Positions 1 through 9,745 are shown, counted from the stretch's first letter. The stretch: 64,000 nucleotides of DNA from Macrosoma leucophasiata (GCA_036365455.1 JAWQUS010000009.1:960001-1024000); one strand, 5' to 3'. Program-made: numbers and translations. Notes: a model not told the origin generated them from the sequence alone.

Positions 1-133
1 TTGAACAAATGACTGAAAAGATGACATGACTGAACAAATGCATGTTTATGTCATTTTCCAGAAAGAAAAAAACAATATACTCTAAATGTATATTTAATGA
101 CATACCTATTTAAAAAAAACACACCTTGTCAGC

Positions 134-756
134 GATTTGGGAGTTTTACTAGATAAAAATTAACATTTAGTGAACATATCACTGATATAATTAGTAGATC
201 ATATAAAAATCTAGGTTTTATTTTGCGTGTCAGTATATATTTCTCAAACTCTGACTGTCTCAAACTACTATATTTTGCTCATGTCAGAAGTGTTCTTGAG
301 TATGGTGGTAATATCTGGAGTCCACAATATATATCATATATTCAGGATTTAGAAAAAATACAATTAAAATTTTTAAAACACCTAAATTACCGCTCGCAGC
401 ACACATGCACTGATTATAAGCAAACCTGTAAGTTTCACAATGTTTTATCTCTCAAAGACAGGAGATCTCTTCTTGACATGCTATTTCTCCATAATGTTTG
501 CCACGGAACAATTGACAGTCCCCATCTTACCGAGTTATTCCTTCAATTGCGAACTCCTACTTACCGACGTAGAGATACCCCACTGTTCCATCTCCCTCCT
601 ACCCGTACCAATTACTTCGAAAATTCAGTAATCAATAGAACGAAAAAAATCTTTAATAAAAAATTTTGCTCGGTTGACTTATTTAACAGTAAAAAACAAA
701 ATTTTAAGAAATCTATAATCGAAATAATACAGGAATTAGAAACATTAGAGAATTAA
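134..756 (+). pseudogene. Decayed 3' end of a non-LTR retrotransposon reverse transcriptase (Jockey/CR1-like)
   Basis: This is the C-terminal end of a LINE reverse transcriptase. It begins with a DLGVLLD-like motif at 134, which precedes the RT thumb in Jockey/CR1-type elements, and continues with KLTFSEHITDII and the hallmark segment FAHVRSVLEYG followed by W and LEKIQ. A frameshift lies near 155-160, and only the last 177 residues (223-756) form an open frame, ending in a stop at 754-756. The endonuclease and the catalytic RT core are missing, so the copy is 5'-truncated and dead. A CA microsatellite follows shortly after. The clade assignment is tentative. Confidence 0.75.
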
Positions 757-787
757 GTATATTAGTTATTTTCATAATTCTTCCATA

Positions 788-820
788 AACACACACACAC
801 ATACACACACACACACACAC
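788..820. repeat. (CA)n microsatellite
   Basis: About 16 CA dinucleotides with one T interruption lie just downstream of the LINE relic. Such tracts often mark the tails of non-LTR elements. Confidence 0.9.
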
Positions 821-1190
821 TAATACACAGTTAAATATCTTATAATTTAAAGGACGAAAAGCGAAGGTTTTTAACATCATGCTACTACTTACTAAGAAAG
901 GCTCCTACGTGATCAAGCGGCCAGTTCCCTGATATAATATAATTGATCAATTTACAAATTCATTATTGGAATTAGCCGAATAGTTAATTTTGTTTATCGT
1001 ACATATACCTATGTAACTTATCATTATGTACAATACATTATTTGTTTGCTATATGAATGTGTACCTGCCACTATCTTTTCACAATTTAATGTACCCTACC
1101 TTTAGTAGTGTATACAATCAACACCGTGCTGCTCTTTAATGACTGTTATTTTATTATTTTACATATATAAAGTAAATCCGTAATTATATA
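821..1190. other. AT-rich stretch with no recognisable feature
   Basis: I see no convincing reading frame, RNA or repeat here. It is the flank between the LINE relic and the first Helitron. Confidence 0.6.
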
Positions 1191-1375
1191 TCTTAATATA
1201 TATAAATCTCGTGTCACAATGTTTGTCCTCAATGGACTCCTAAACCACTTAACCGATTATAATAAAATTCGCACACCATGTGCAGTTCGATCCAACTTGA
1301 GAGATAGGATAGCTTACATTACGCTATGTCTAATAGGAGCAGAGCAGCGCGGGCGAAGCCGGGGCGGGCCGCTAG
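1191..1375 (+). mobile_element. Non-autonomous Helitron, copy 1
   Basis: The 185-bp element starts with TC (TCTTAATATATATAAATC) and ends with CTAG. It sits between A (1190) and T (1376), which are the Helitron rules for termini and target. The 3' end is GC-rich (GCGGGCGAAGCCGGGGC) just before CTAG, in the place of the usual 3' hairpin. It encodes no Rep/helicase and must be mobilised in trans. Copies 2 and 3 differ from it at only a few positions. Its right end lies 5 bp before the Gypsy-1 LTR. Confidence 0.9.
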
Positions 1376-1380
1376 TATAT

Positions 1381-1742
1381 ATGTAAAGAAATACTATTTC
1401 TTTCTTCGCACTCTGTGTGTTTATTTACCATGAAGTTTGGTTATAGTTTTTAACTTTTTAATTGTCTGATTTTAAAGAAGAAACGAATTCAGAATGTCAG
1501 ATGACAGATTTAAATACGGGTTGATTGACAATTGCATAATCAATGAAAATTTTAATATTATATTATTTTATGTTTTAAAAGTGAAAGAATAAACTTTCAT
1601 TGTCGTTTCTTCTTTTCAGGTTTGAGTTCATATTGTTTTATATTACCTAAATAAAATAGTCTCTGTATAAAAAAAACTAACAATAAAACTTCTTTTCAGC
1701 AACACAAGGTTTATTTCTTTCATGTAGTAAAACAGACTTATA
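1381..1742 (+). repeat. Gypsy-1 5' LTR
   Basis: It is a direct repeat of 6047-6410. It begins ATGTAAAGAAATAC and ends CAGACTTATA; the exact ends are uncertain by 1-2 nt because of the TATA context. The segment ATTGTCGTTT at 1599-1608 is the probable start of the R region, since it is complementary to the site at 1743-1752. It lacks the usual terminal CA. Confidence 0.88.
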
Positions 1743-1752
1743 AAACGACAAT
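1743..1752 (+). promoter_or_regulatory. Putative self-priming primer-binding site of Gypsy-1
   Basis: The first 10 nt after the 5' LTR, AAACGACAAT, are the exact reverse complement of ATTGTCGTTT at 1599-1608 inside the LTR. There is no TGG start, which a tRNA-primed site would need. Tf1/sushi-type elements prime minus-strand DNA from the 5' end of their own transcript, and this layout (adjacent to the LTR, about 10-11 nt) matches that. The leader to the gag ATG is only 25 nt. The pairing is seen; the mechanism is inferred. Confidence 0.65.
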
Positions 1753-1767
1753 TTTGTTTATAAAAAT

Positions 1768-2904
1768 ATGCAAATGGAGCAGTTACGTTTTGAATTCACG
1801 ATTTTACCGGCGAATGATGGAAAATCTAATATTTGTTGTGTAACCTCAATCACAACTAAAGATGAAAAAAAATTTGCTATACCAGAGGAATTACAGTCTG
1901 TTGGATTTCACGAAGAATTAATTGAGACAGCCGTGTACAACAAAGTAAAAAATAGTTTAAAGAAAAGACATCAGACACGAAGAGTTTGGATAACTATGAC
2001 AGATAAATTACGAGAAATTTACATAGATGCTGATGGTAACTTACAATTTGGAGAACAATATCTGGAGGAAATTGAACATAACCGAGCATCTGAAGAACAA
2101 ATTAGAGATTCGAATTCATTGGAAGAAATGTTTACAAAGTTAATAGAAAATACACATGATTTAAAAAAACAGAATCTGAAATATGTCGCAGAGAAGTTTG
2201 TGATTGAGAAATTTACGAGCAAAAACTCGAATGCAAGGCAATGGATTGACATTTTTGAGAGAGAATGTTCTCGCTTCGGTATTATGAAAGATGAACAAAA
2301 AATTGAGATTCTCCGACTATTTATGGATAAAAGTTGTGTTGATTGGTACAGCTCAATGATTATAAAATTAACACTCAACTCAGAGTGGATAGTTTGGAAA
2401 GAAAAGTTGTGCGAGTCATTTGCAAACCAAAACTGGAACCAAGTGACCTATGCATTGTTATTTAAATATAAGGATGGTTCATTAGTGGACTATGCCATTA
2501 AAAAGGAAAAACTTTTATTGGACATGAGAAATTCAATTGATACAGGTACACTGGTGGATCTGATAGCGGTAGGTTTGCCAGGTTTTGTATTAGAGAAGAT
2601 AAATAGAGAAGCAATGAACGATATAGTATGTTTATTCAATGAGGTGAGAAAGTATGAACATTTGGTAAATAAAAATAGGAATGGAACGTACAGAAAGTAT
2701 GAAAATCAAAGGATAAATATTACAAATGAAGGACGTTATCCATGCAAAATATGCGTAAAATTAAATAAAGGGGTTCGCTATCATTCCGAAGCTGCATGCT
2801 GGTTTAGAGTTAGAGAAGATGATAAATTAAATAAAAGATATATTAAACATGTAAATAATTCAGTGATTGAAGCAGAGTTAAATGAAACAGATCAAAAAAA
2901 CTAG
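1768..2904 (+). CDS. gag: Gypsy-1 Gag polyprotein
   Basis: This 378-residue capsid/nucleocapsid-like protein builds the particle in which the element's RNA is copied. A retrotransposon-gag-like region spans about residues 125-300, with the W-rich pattern ARQWIDIFERE and DWYSSM. Near the C-terminus is a zinc-knuckle-like CKIC…H…C set (about residues 327-346); the spacing C-x2-C-x9-H-x4-C is not the classical CCHC knuckle. The ATG at 1768 is the first after the LTR, only 25 nt from it. The stop TAG (2902) directly follows a slippery heptamer, so Pol is probably made as a -1 Gag-Pol fusion. The frame is intact. Confidence 0.88.
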   Translation: MQMEQLRFEFTILPANDGKSNICCVTSITTKDEKKFAIPEELQSVGFHEELIETAVYNKVKNSLKKRHQTRRVWITMTDKLREIYIDADGNLQFGEQYLEEIEHNRASEEQIRDSNSLEEMFTKLIENTHDLKKQNLKYVAEKFVIEKFTSKNSNARQWIDIFERECSRFGIMKDEQKIEILRLFMDKSCVDWYSSMIIKLTLNSEWIVWKEKLCESFANQNWNQVTYALLFKYKDGSLVDYAIKKEKLLLDMRNSIDTGTLVDLIAVGLPGFVLEKINREAMNDIVCLFNEVRKYEHLVNKNRNGTYRKYENQRINITNEGRYPCKICVKLNKGVRYHSEAACWFRVREDDKLNKRYIKHVNNSVIEAELNETDQKN

Positions 2905-4352
2905 TAGTGACACCATTAATTAAGATCAAACTACTGTTAAATAATAAATTAGAAATTTATGGAGTATACGATTCAGGTTCAAATGTATCTCTAATTAATT
3001 CCAAATTACTAAAACTAAATACAAAAGGACATAACTCGAATGAAGAAAATATAGTAACAATTAATGGTGTCCAAAAAACAAGTGGTTTGACAAATTTAAA
3101 AATAAAAATTTTTGAAATAGAAGAAAATGTGGATGTGTACATCATTGACGAACACAAATTCAGATATGATTTCTTAATAGGATTAGATATGATAAAGAAA
3201 TATAAGCTAGTACAAAATGAGGAGTTAAAAATAACTCAGAAACAATACTTACATGAAAAGAATAGTAAAAAAATGGAGAAAAAGATAGACGAAGGTGAAA
3301 ATGAAGGTAATAAATATGAAAACGAAAACAAATTTAATTTTAATGAACATATCAAAGAAGAGGAATTTGAAATAAAGGTTGGTCATTTAGATGATGATAA
3401 AAGGGAAGAAATAAATAAGCTAATACAACAATATCAATCAGTTTTTGCCAAAAACAAGTATGACGTGGGAATGGTTAAAGGATATGAAGCAAGAATAGAT
3501 TTATTAATGGATAAATACTGCAGCAAGAGGCCATACAGATGCACTATAGAAGACAAAAAAGAGATAGCAGAACAAATAGCCGAATTATTGGATAATGCGC
3601 TTATAGAAGAATCTTATAGTCCATTCGCAGCACCAGTAACTTTGACATTTAAAAAGGAAGAAAATAAAAAATCAAGGCTCTGTATAGACTTCAGGGATTT
3701 AAATAAAATTGTAGTTCCTCAGGCTCAACCCTTCCCATTAATTGACGATTTAATGACAAAAACAAGAAATTGCAAATTTTTTACAAGCTTAGATGTTAAT
3801 TCAGCTTTTTGGTCTATACCTCTACGGGTAGAGGACAGGAAGAAGACAGGGTTTGTAACTCAAGAGGGACACTTTCAATGGACTTGCCTACCATTTGGTT
3901 TGAAGACTGCTCCAGCAATATTTCAAAGAATATTGTGTAACATACTTAGAAAATATAAACTAACCGATTTTGCTGTCAATTATATAGATGACATCCTGAT
4001 ATTTTCAAACTCATTTGATGAACACATAAGTCACTTGAAACAGTTACTAGAAGCAATTCAAACGGAAGGATTTCGACTAAAATTTATAAAATGTACATTT
4101 GCATCAGATTCGGTAAAATACCTGGGACATATCATTCAATATAATTCTATCCAACCACTGAAGGACAATCTCATTTCGATAAAAGAATTTCCAGTACCAA
4201 AAACCCAGAAGAATATTCGACAATTTTTGGGAAAAGTAAACTTTTACCATAAATATATACCAAGGAGCGCAATCATTCTTGACCCATTACATAATTTGCT
4301 AAGAAAAAGTTTGTTTGGTCGGAAGAATGTCAAAATGCGTTTGAAAAAATAA
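2886..4352 (+). pseudogene. pol: Gypsy-1 Pol, first part: protease and reverse transcriptase
   Basis: The frame opens at 2886 and is entered by -1 frameshift at 2895-2901. An aspartic protease is marked by VYDSGSNVSLI (active-site DSG) near the start. The reverse transcriptase follows from about 3500, with CIDFRDLNK, SLDVNSAFW, LPFGLKTAP and the catalytic box NYIDDILIF (YIDD) at about 3979-4005, then the RT tail FLGKVNFYHKYIP. The frame breaks just past RT: after LLRKS it drifts into unrelated residues and stops at 4350-4352. The continuation is in another frame from about 4304, consistent with one base lost in the A-run at 4302-4307. It is otherwise well preserved. Confidence 0.88.
2895..2901 (+). 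promoter_or_regulatory. Programmed -1 frameshift slippery heptamer A AAA AAC
   Basis: In the gag frame the codons read AAA AAC and then TAG, so the heptamer is correctly phased (X XXY YYZ) and ends directly before the gag stop. The pol frame is open in the -1 phase from 2886. A AAA AAC is a classic retroviral slip site. I did not resolve a downstream pseudoknot. Confidence 0.85.
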
Positions 4353-6010
4353 AGAGTCTCTTGTGTTCACAGCCAATACTAGAAATTTATGATCAAAATC
4401 TACCAATAAATATTTATACTGATGGTTCTCTGTTGGGTGTTGGAGCAATTTTAAAACAAGTACAACTAGATGGTAAAGAAAAACCAGTAGCCTATTTTTC
4501 AAAAAAACTGAATGGAGCGCAAAAGAAGAAAAAGGCAATATATTTAGAATGCTTAGCTATTAAAGAAGCACTAAGATATTGGCAGTACTGGCTGATAGGT
4601 AAATCGTTTACAGTCTACACAGACCATAAACCATTAGAAAACATGAACTTAAAAGCTAGAACAGACGAAGAACTAGGTGATTTGACTTATTACCTTTCAC
4701 AATATGATTTTAAAATCAAATATTCCCCTGGAAAAGATAATTTAGAAGCGGACTGTTTAAGTCGGAATCCTGTATTAGAACCAGAGGATAATCTAGAAGA
4801 ACAACTGAAAGTTGTGAACTTAATTACATTAGAAGATATTGTAATAGATCAGAATCAAAATAAAGAAATACAGAGAAACAATAATAAAATAATCAAAAAA
4901 CACAATTTATACTTCAAAAGAATTAGGAACAAAGAGAAAATAATAATAACAGAAGAATTCAGTATTAAATTTATAAAGCGAATACATGAAGATCTATGTC
5001 ACATTGGAGTGGGACAAATGCTAACGACTATTAGTTCACTGTACACAACAAAAAATTTAACGAAAAATATTAAAAATGTTTGTAGGAATTGTGAAATTTG
5101 CATAAAAAACAAAACAAGAGGACAACACAAATACGGATTAATGTCATATTTAGGCCCAGCGACAAGACCCTTTGAAATAGTATCAATAGACACAATTGGA
5201 GGTTTTGGTGGTTCAAGATCAACCAAGAAATACATACATCTTTTAGTGGACCACTTCACTAGATATGCATTTATTATAACATCAAAAACCCAGGGTGCAC
5301 ATGACTTTATAAAGCTAATAAATAAGGTCGCTGAAACCGAAGAGATTGGGATGCTCCTTACCGACCAGTATCCTGGAATAAACTCTAAAGAATTCAAAAA
5401 ATTCCTTACTGACAAACAAATAACAATAATTTTTACAGCAGTGAATGCACCGTTTTCTAATGGCCTAAATGAAAGGTTGAATCAAACGATAGTTAACAAA
5501 ATTAGATGCAAAATTAATGAAGATGGAGAAAACAGAGCGTGGACTACAATAGCACATGAATGTGAAGAAAAATACAATCAGACTAACCACTCAGTAACTG
5601 GCTATGCACCATGTTATTTGTTATACGGAACAGATGTTAAGGTCTTACCAAAAGAACTACAACAAGGAGGTATAAATAGTGACTGGATCGGTGATAAGAA
5701 AACAGCGCTTAATAATACCTTGAAATCACATTACTATAACAAAATGAGGTATGATAGGAATAGAAAACAAAGAGAATTCAGTGTGGGAGATCTAGTATAT
5801 ATAGAAAATGGGAATAAACTAAATAGGAAAAAGCTAGATGAATTGAGAATTGGACCATATAAAATAATTAAAAAGAAATCTAATACAATTTACGAGATAG
5901 ATACAGGACATAGAAAAACAGAGTCAAATCTTTTTCATATCACAAAACTAATTCCAGTACAGATAACAGAGGATGAGAATGTGCAAGTATCAAATAGAGA
6001 ACTGGAATGA
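4313..6010 (+). pseudogene. pol: Gypsy-1 Pol, second part: RNase H and integrase
   Basis: This continues Pol after the single-base lesion. RNase H shows INIYTDGSLLGVG, YLECLAIKEAL and TDHKPLE. The integrase zinc-binding region has H…H and CRNCEIC (about 4985-5110). The catalytic core has SIDTIGGFG (D1), LLTDQYPG (D2) and GLNERLNQ (E). A C-terminal RIGPYKII (GPY/F-like module) and an HITKLIPV tail precede the stop at 6008-6010. No chromodomain was seen. The domain order RT-RNase H-integrase is that of Ty3/gypsy. Confidence 0.88.
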
Positions 6011-6030
6011 AAATTCACGGGTGAATTTTC
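6009..6030. other. Perfect palindrome between the pol stop and the polypurine tract
   Basis: GAAAATTCAC and GTGAATTTTC form 10-bp arms around GG. The structure overlaps the pol stop codon and lies 8 nt before the purine tract (about 6038-6046) of Gypsy-1. Confidence 0.8.
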
Positions 6031-6046
6031 TTCCCCATGGGGGGAG

Positions 6047-6410
6047 ATGTAAAGAAATACTATTTCTTTCTTCGCACTCTGTGTGTTTATTTACCATGAA
6101 GTTTGGTTATAGTTTTTAACTTTTTAATTGTCTGATTTTAAAGAAGAAACGAATTCAGAATGTCAGATGACAGATTTAAATACGGGTTGATTGACAATTG
6201 CATAATCAATGAAAATTTTAATATTATATTATTTTATGTTTTAAAAGTGAAAGAATAAACTTTCATTGTCGTTTCTTCTTTACAGGTTTGAGTTCATATT
6301 GTTTTATATTACCTAAATAAAATAGTCTCCGTATAAAAAAAAAACTAACAATAAATCTTCTTTACAGCAACACAAGGTTTATTTCTTTCATGTAGTAAAA
6401 CAGACTTATA
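6047..6410 (+). repeat. Gypsy-1 3' LTR
   Basis: It is a direct repeat of the 5' LTR and follows the purine tract GGGGGGAGA. About four substitutions and one 2-nt A-run difference separate it from the 5' copy. Confidence 0.88.
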
Positions 6411-6430
6411 TATATATATACATATATATA

Positions 6431-6470
<40 letters not shown>
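6411..6470. repeat. (TA)n microsatellite
   Basis: A TA-rich tract with two C interruptions begins exactly at the 3' LTR end. The element probably inserted into a TA-rich target. Confidence 0.9.
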
Positions 6471-6472
<2 letters not shown>

Positions 6473-6814
6473 TTAAATGTAAGCACCTTTAAGATCTGTG
6501 AATTTTGTGAATTAATAAAAAAAAAACAAAAAACCTTTCGCCATACATAAGGTGTCTATTGGATCCATACCTACACAAAAATCCAAATAAATTTTAACGT
6601 TTTTGTATCATAACCAAACAACTGTTGTTTGCTTGGAAGTTCCCAAAAATCGTGCGTTGTTATTGTACTACGAGTATCACCGATTTCCGTAAACAAGGTT
6701 TTGTTTTGCTGACGTATTGTGTTTATATAAAACTTGTTATGTTGATCAAAGTAACTGCGTGAATTATTTTTATTTATGTTAGGAGCTAAGTTCTTAATCA
6801 CTGGCATAAGGCAC
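6471..6814. other. AT-rich stretch, nothing recognised
   Basis: No reading frame, RNA or repeat could be supported between the TA tract and the first SINE-A copy. Confidence 0.55.
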
Positions 6815-7110
6815 TTTTTTTTTTTTTTTTTTATGTAATGGAAGTGGTAAACAAGCATGCAGTTCACATTGATGTTAAGTGATGACTGCAGCCTATAGAC
6901 ACCCACACAAAGACCAAGGTCAAAATGCAGATGCGTTACCACTCCTGAGGCCTAAGGTCTTATGCCTCTGTGCCGGAAATTACAGGGCCGTACATTACCA
7001 CCTGACCGGAACACGATAGTGTTGAACACTATCATTTAGCGGCAAGTATATTACGTAATGCGGTGGTGTCTACGCCCGCGAGCTCCGTCACTGGAGCTCT
7101 ACCACCAGTA
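6815..7110 (-). mobile_element. SINE-A copy 1 (full length)
   Basis: This is a roughly 290-bp poly(A)-tailed retroposon of a family seen about twenty times here. Read on the minus strand it runs from the head ACTGGTGGTAGAGCTCCAGT, through the conserved block GTCTATAGGCTGCAGTCATC, to TTGCCACTTCCATTACAT and an A tract (poly-T at 6815-6832 on this strand). The head contains the perfect inverted repeat GAGCTCC/GGAGCTC. No clear Pol III box B was found, so the SINE class is inferred from size, tail and copy number. Confidence 0.85.
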
Positions 7111-7239
7111 AAAAATGTTACCGTAGAGCCTCCTTTCTTGCTATTTTTCAGGCTTCAGATATTAGTATAATCTCGGGCTAATCTTGGCTGGCACTGGCAG
7201 ATAGCTGATGTAATAAGGAGTAACTTAGGCTACCTTTAT

Positions 7240-7320
7240 ACTAGCTGCGCCCACGACTTCGTCCGGGTAGATACTGAACAATCATAAAATATCACGCGGG
7301 CGAAGTCGCAGGTAGTGTTA
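7240..7320. repeat. Short dispersed repeat with cgggcgaagtcg motif
   Basis: GCGCCCACGACTTCGTCCG and CGCGGGCGAAGTCG lie as a loose inverted pair. This composition is common at the ends of lepidopteran retroelements. The family was not identified. Confidence 0.4.
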
Positions 7321-7536
7321 AAATAAAAATTAAAACATTAGAAAAAATAAAGTTTTCTCGTTAACCAAGTCGAGTAACATTGTTGAAATTAACTTTGATT
7401 TAAAATGAGGTAAGATTTCGTATTTTTTCCTATACGTAGTATACGTAAGAACAAAACATACAAGAAAATATCAAAGTAACTCAGTCAAGCGTGATAAGTT
7501 CATTTCATAACACTTTGTTTGTATCGACCGCGCGAA

Positions 7537-7794
7537 ATGAGGAACATAAGTCGTTTTTTTTCCAGACATATGTATATTTATGTGGTTTATTCAAATTATA
7601 TTAAAGCTTTGCCAGAAGAAATATTAAATTCAGAAAGAAAAAGGGCATATCTTAAATATAATATCCTGACTGAATTTATGCAGAGAGATAATCTTAGATT
7701 AATAGAGAGAGAGATAATATTAGAGGTATTCTTGCATTTATACAACGAAGAAAAAATCATCTACGGTACCGATTTCATTTTTGTAATTCCATGA
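7537..7794 (+). CDS. Orphan ORF of 85 codons, function unknown
   Basis: From the ATG at 7537 the frame encodes a lysine/glutamate-rich, probably helical peptide (for example LPEEILNSERKRAYLKYNIL and IEREIILEVF). It stops just before an AATAAA at about 7796-7801, which could be its poly(A) signal. It lies between two SINE-A copies and resembles no family I know. It could be a fragment of a transposon protein or a chance frame. There is no start-site, splice or conservation evidence for expression. Confidence 0.25.
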   Translation: MRNISRFFSRHMYIYVVYSNYIKALPEEILNSERKRAYLKYNILTEFMQRDNLRLIEREIILEVFLHLYNEEKIIYGTDFIFVIP

Positions 7795-7873
7795 AATAAA
7801 GGGTACGTCTTTGTTTTTATATTTAATGAATAATATTAAAAAGACGTACCTACTATTCATATTTTTTATTTTT

Positions 7874-7997
7874 ACTGGTGGTAGAGCTCCAGTGACGGAG
7901 CTCGCGGGCTTTTATCACATTATGTAATATACTTACAGCTAATTGGTAGTGTTCAGCACTATCGTGTTCCAGTCAGGTGGTAATGTTCGGCCCTGTA
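7874..7997 (+). mobile_element. SINE-A copy 2a, head fragment
   Basis: The hairpin head and the 5' half of the family are present in + orientation. The copy breaks at CCCTGTA and is followed by opposite-strand SINE-A sequence. Confidence 0.75.
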
Positions 7998-8200
7998 TAT
8001 TACCATCTGACCGGCGAAAATGTGGCAAACAAGCATGCAGTTCACATTGATTAGGTAAGTGATAACTGCAGCCTATAGACACCAACACAAAAACAAGAGG
8101 CCAAAATGCAGATGCGTTTCCACTTCTGAGGCCTAAGATGTTTTATGCCTCTGTGCCGGAAATTACAGAACCGTACAATACCACCTGACTGGAACGTGAC
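7998..8200 (-). mobile_element. SINE-A copy 2b, inverted tail fragment
   Basis: The 3' half of the family lies in minus orientation directly against copy 2a (GTGGCAAACAAGCATGCAG…CCTGACTGGAACGTG). A short minus-strand piece at 7998-8015 joins them. The pair therefore forms an inverted-repeat-like composite. Confidence 0.7.
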
Positions 8201-8212
8201 ATTTAAAACTTT

Positions 8213-8397
8213 TCATTCAACTCATTGAATTAAAACTAGTTTTCGGATTTTTCTCGCGTATATTAAACTAAAATGATTATTTAAAATCGAACCCGACGTT
8301 TCGGTCGCTTTTCAGCTTCCGTGGTCTCGGGCAGACTGAGGTGGCATTTGTCTGACAACAGTTTGAAAAATTATTATGCTATATTACAGCTACCTCC
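8213..8397 (-). mobile_element. TIR element with hammerhead-like motif, copy 1
   Basis: It shares with 44190-44385, in reverse, the block CCGACGTTTCGGTCGCTTTTC, AGCTTCCGTGGTC, the upstream TCTGACA…CAAA segment and the CTCGCGTATATTAAAC segment. It begins near TCATTGAATTAAAACTAG, a degenerate copy of the terminal inverted repeat. Confidence 0.6.
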
Positions 8398-8986
8398 ATC
8401 TATTTCGCAAACTTGTTGCGTAGCGTTCAGGATTAACACACCTTATGATAACCAGATCCTGAGGTCATAGGTTCGATCTCTGACCTTTTCTTTAATATCT
8501 AAACTCACTCGCATATGTTATTGTGAAAAATAAAACAATCATATTCATACATCTTAATAATCAACGGCTGCATTAACTAAGCAAGTAAACTTGAACTTGT
8601 ATAATCATTTTGAGAGAAAAAATTGCTGATACCTATTTATAAGTAGTGAAACATAACACCGTTGAAAAGTACCCCTCCTGATTGTTTCGGATTGCTAGGT
8701 CAGCCCTACGCCCACGTAAAGGATTTAGCAGACCCTTTTAGAAATAAAATGTTTTGCAACAATTTGCCAAAGTGTTGTGTAGTACTGGTATATAATATCT
8801 GTTTCTGTGTTTCGATCATGTCACGTGTGAAAATTATTAAAGGTACCTACCTACTTATACTACAAAATTGTATGGGCCCGTAACATACGCGGCGGACCGG
8901 AGGGGAGTAGCCATGGCGCTTATTACCGATGCAAATCAGTCTGTCATTTTTTGCGGGGGGAACCACGTGTGATACACGTAGTGTCT
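8398..8986. other. Mosaic stretch without a gene
   Basis: The part at 8672-8770 (CTCCTGATTGTTTCGG and following) resembles 10438-10540, so a low-copy dispersed repeat is likely. I see no gene. Confidence 0.45.
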
Positions 8987-9276
8987 TACTGGTGGTAGAG
9001 TTCCAGTGACGGAGCTCGCGGGCGTAGGCACCACCGCATTACCTAATATACTTGCCGCTAAATGTTAGTGTTCAGCACTATCGTGTTCCGGTCAGGTGGT
9101 AATGTACGGCCCTGTAATTTCAGGCACAGAGGCGTATCACCTAATGCCTCAGGAGTGGCAGCGCATCTGCATTTTGAACTCTGGTCATTGTGTGGGTGTC
9201 TATAGACTGCAGTCATCACTTAACATCAATGTGAACTGCATGATTGTTTGCCACTTTTATTACATAAAAAAAAAAA
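8987..9276 (+). mobile_element. SINE-A copy 3 (full length)
   Basis: The head ACTGGTGGTAGAGTTCCAGT and the full body are present, followed by an 11-nt A tract. Confidence 0.85.
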
Positions 9277-9475
9277 CACACATACACTACAAAAATCGTC
9301 TATTACTACGAAACTCATACCTTGACTTTAACAAAATACATAACCATTATCACACACACATTTAAACATCTGGGCGACAGGCGTAGGACCATTTGGGCTT
9401 GTACTTTGAGAGAGGGGAAAGCCTGCATATGGCTACTCCTCTCCGGTCCGCCGGGGCCGGTGGCCCGTGTTCCTC

Positions 9476-9645
9476 TATGCCCCGTAATAATTATCACAGA
9501 GACATAACAATTAGGTCTCAAGGGTGGTATCGCATCTGCATTTTGACCTCTGGTCTTTGTGTGGAGGTAGATATAGGCTGCAGTCATCACTTAACATCAA
9601 TGTGAAGTGCACACTTGTTTGCCACATTCATAACGTAAAAAAAAA
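9476..9645 (+). mobile_element. SINE-A copy 4, degenerate 3' half
   Basis: The block CGCATCTGCATTTTGACCTC through GGCTGCAGTCATCACTTAAC and the A tail are clear. The 5' part is only loosely alignable. Confidence 0.7.
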
Positions 9646-9745
9646 TATTGCAAAGTGAATGACTACGTTTGAATAGATTTTTCTTTTTCCTCTATGAAAA
9701 AATTTAAAGATTTAATGTTTTATCGCTTAAATTTTATTTTATTTA

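Larger units (their letters stand above)
1381..6410 (+). mobile_element. Ty3/gypsy-type LTR retrotransposon (Gypsy-1), nearly complete
   Basis: The order is 5' LTR, 10-nt priming site, gag, -1 frameshift site, pol (protease, RT, RNase H, integrase), palindrome, polypurine tract, 3' LTR. The two LTRs (362 and 364 bp) differ by about four substitutions and a 2-nt homopolymer difference, so the insertion is young. TATAT flanks both sides and fits a 5-bp target duplication, but the surrounding TA-rich sequence makes this weak. One single-base lesion in pol near 4302-4312 breaks the frame between RT and RNase H. No env and no chromodomain were seen. Confidence 0.92.
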
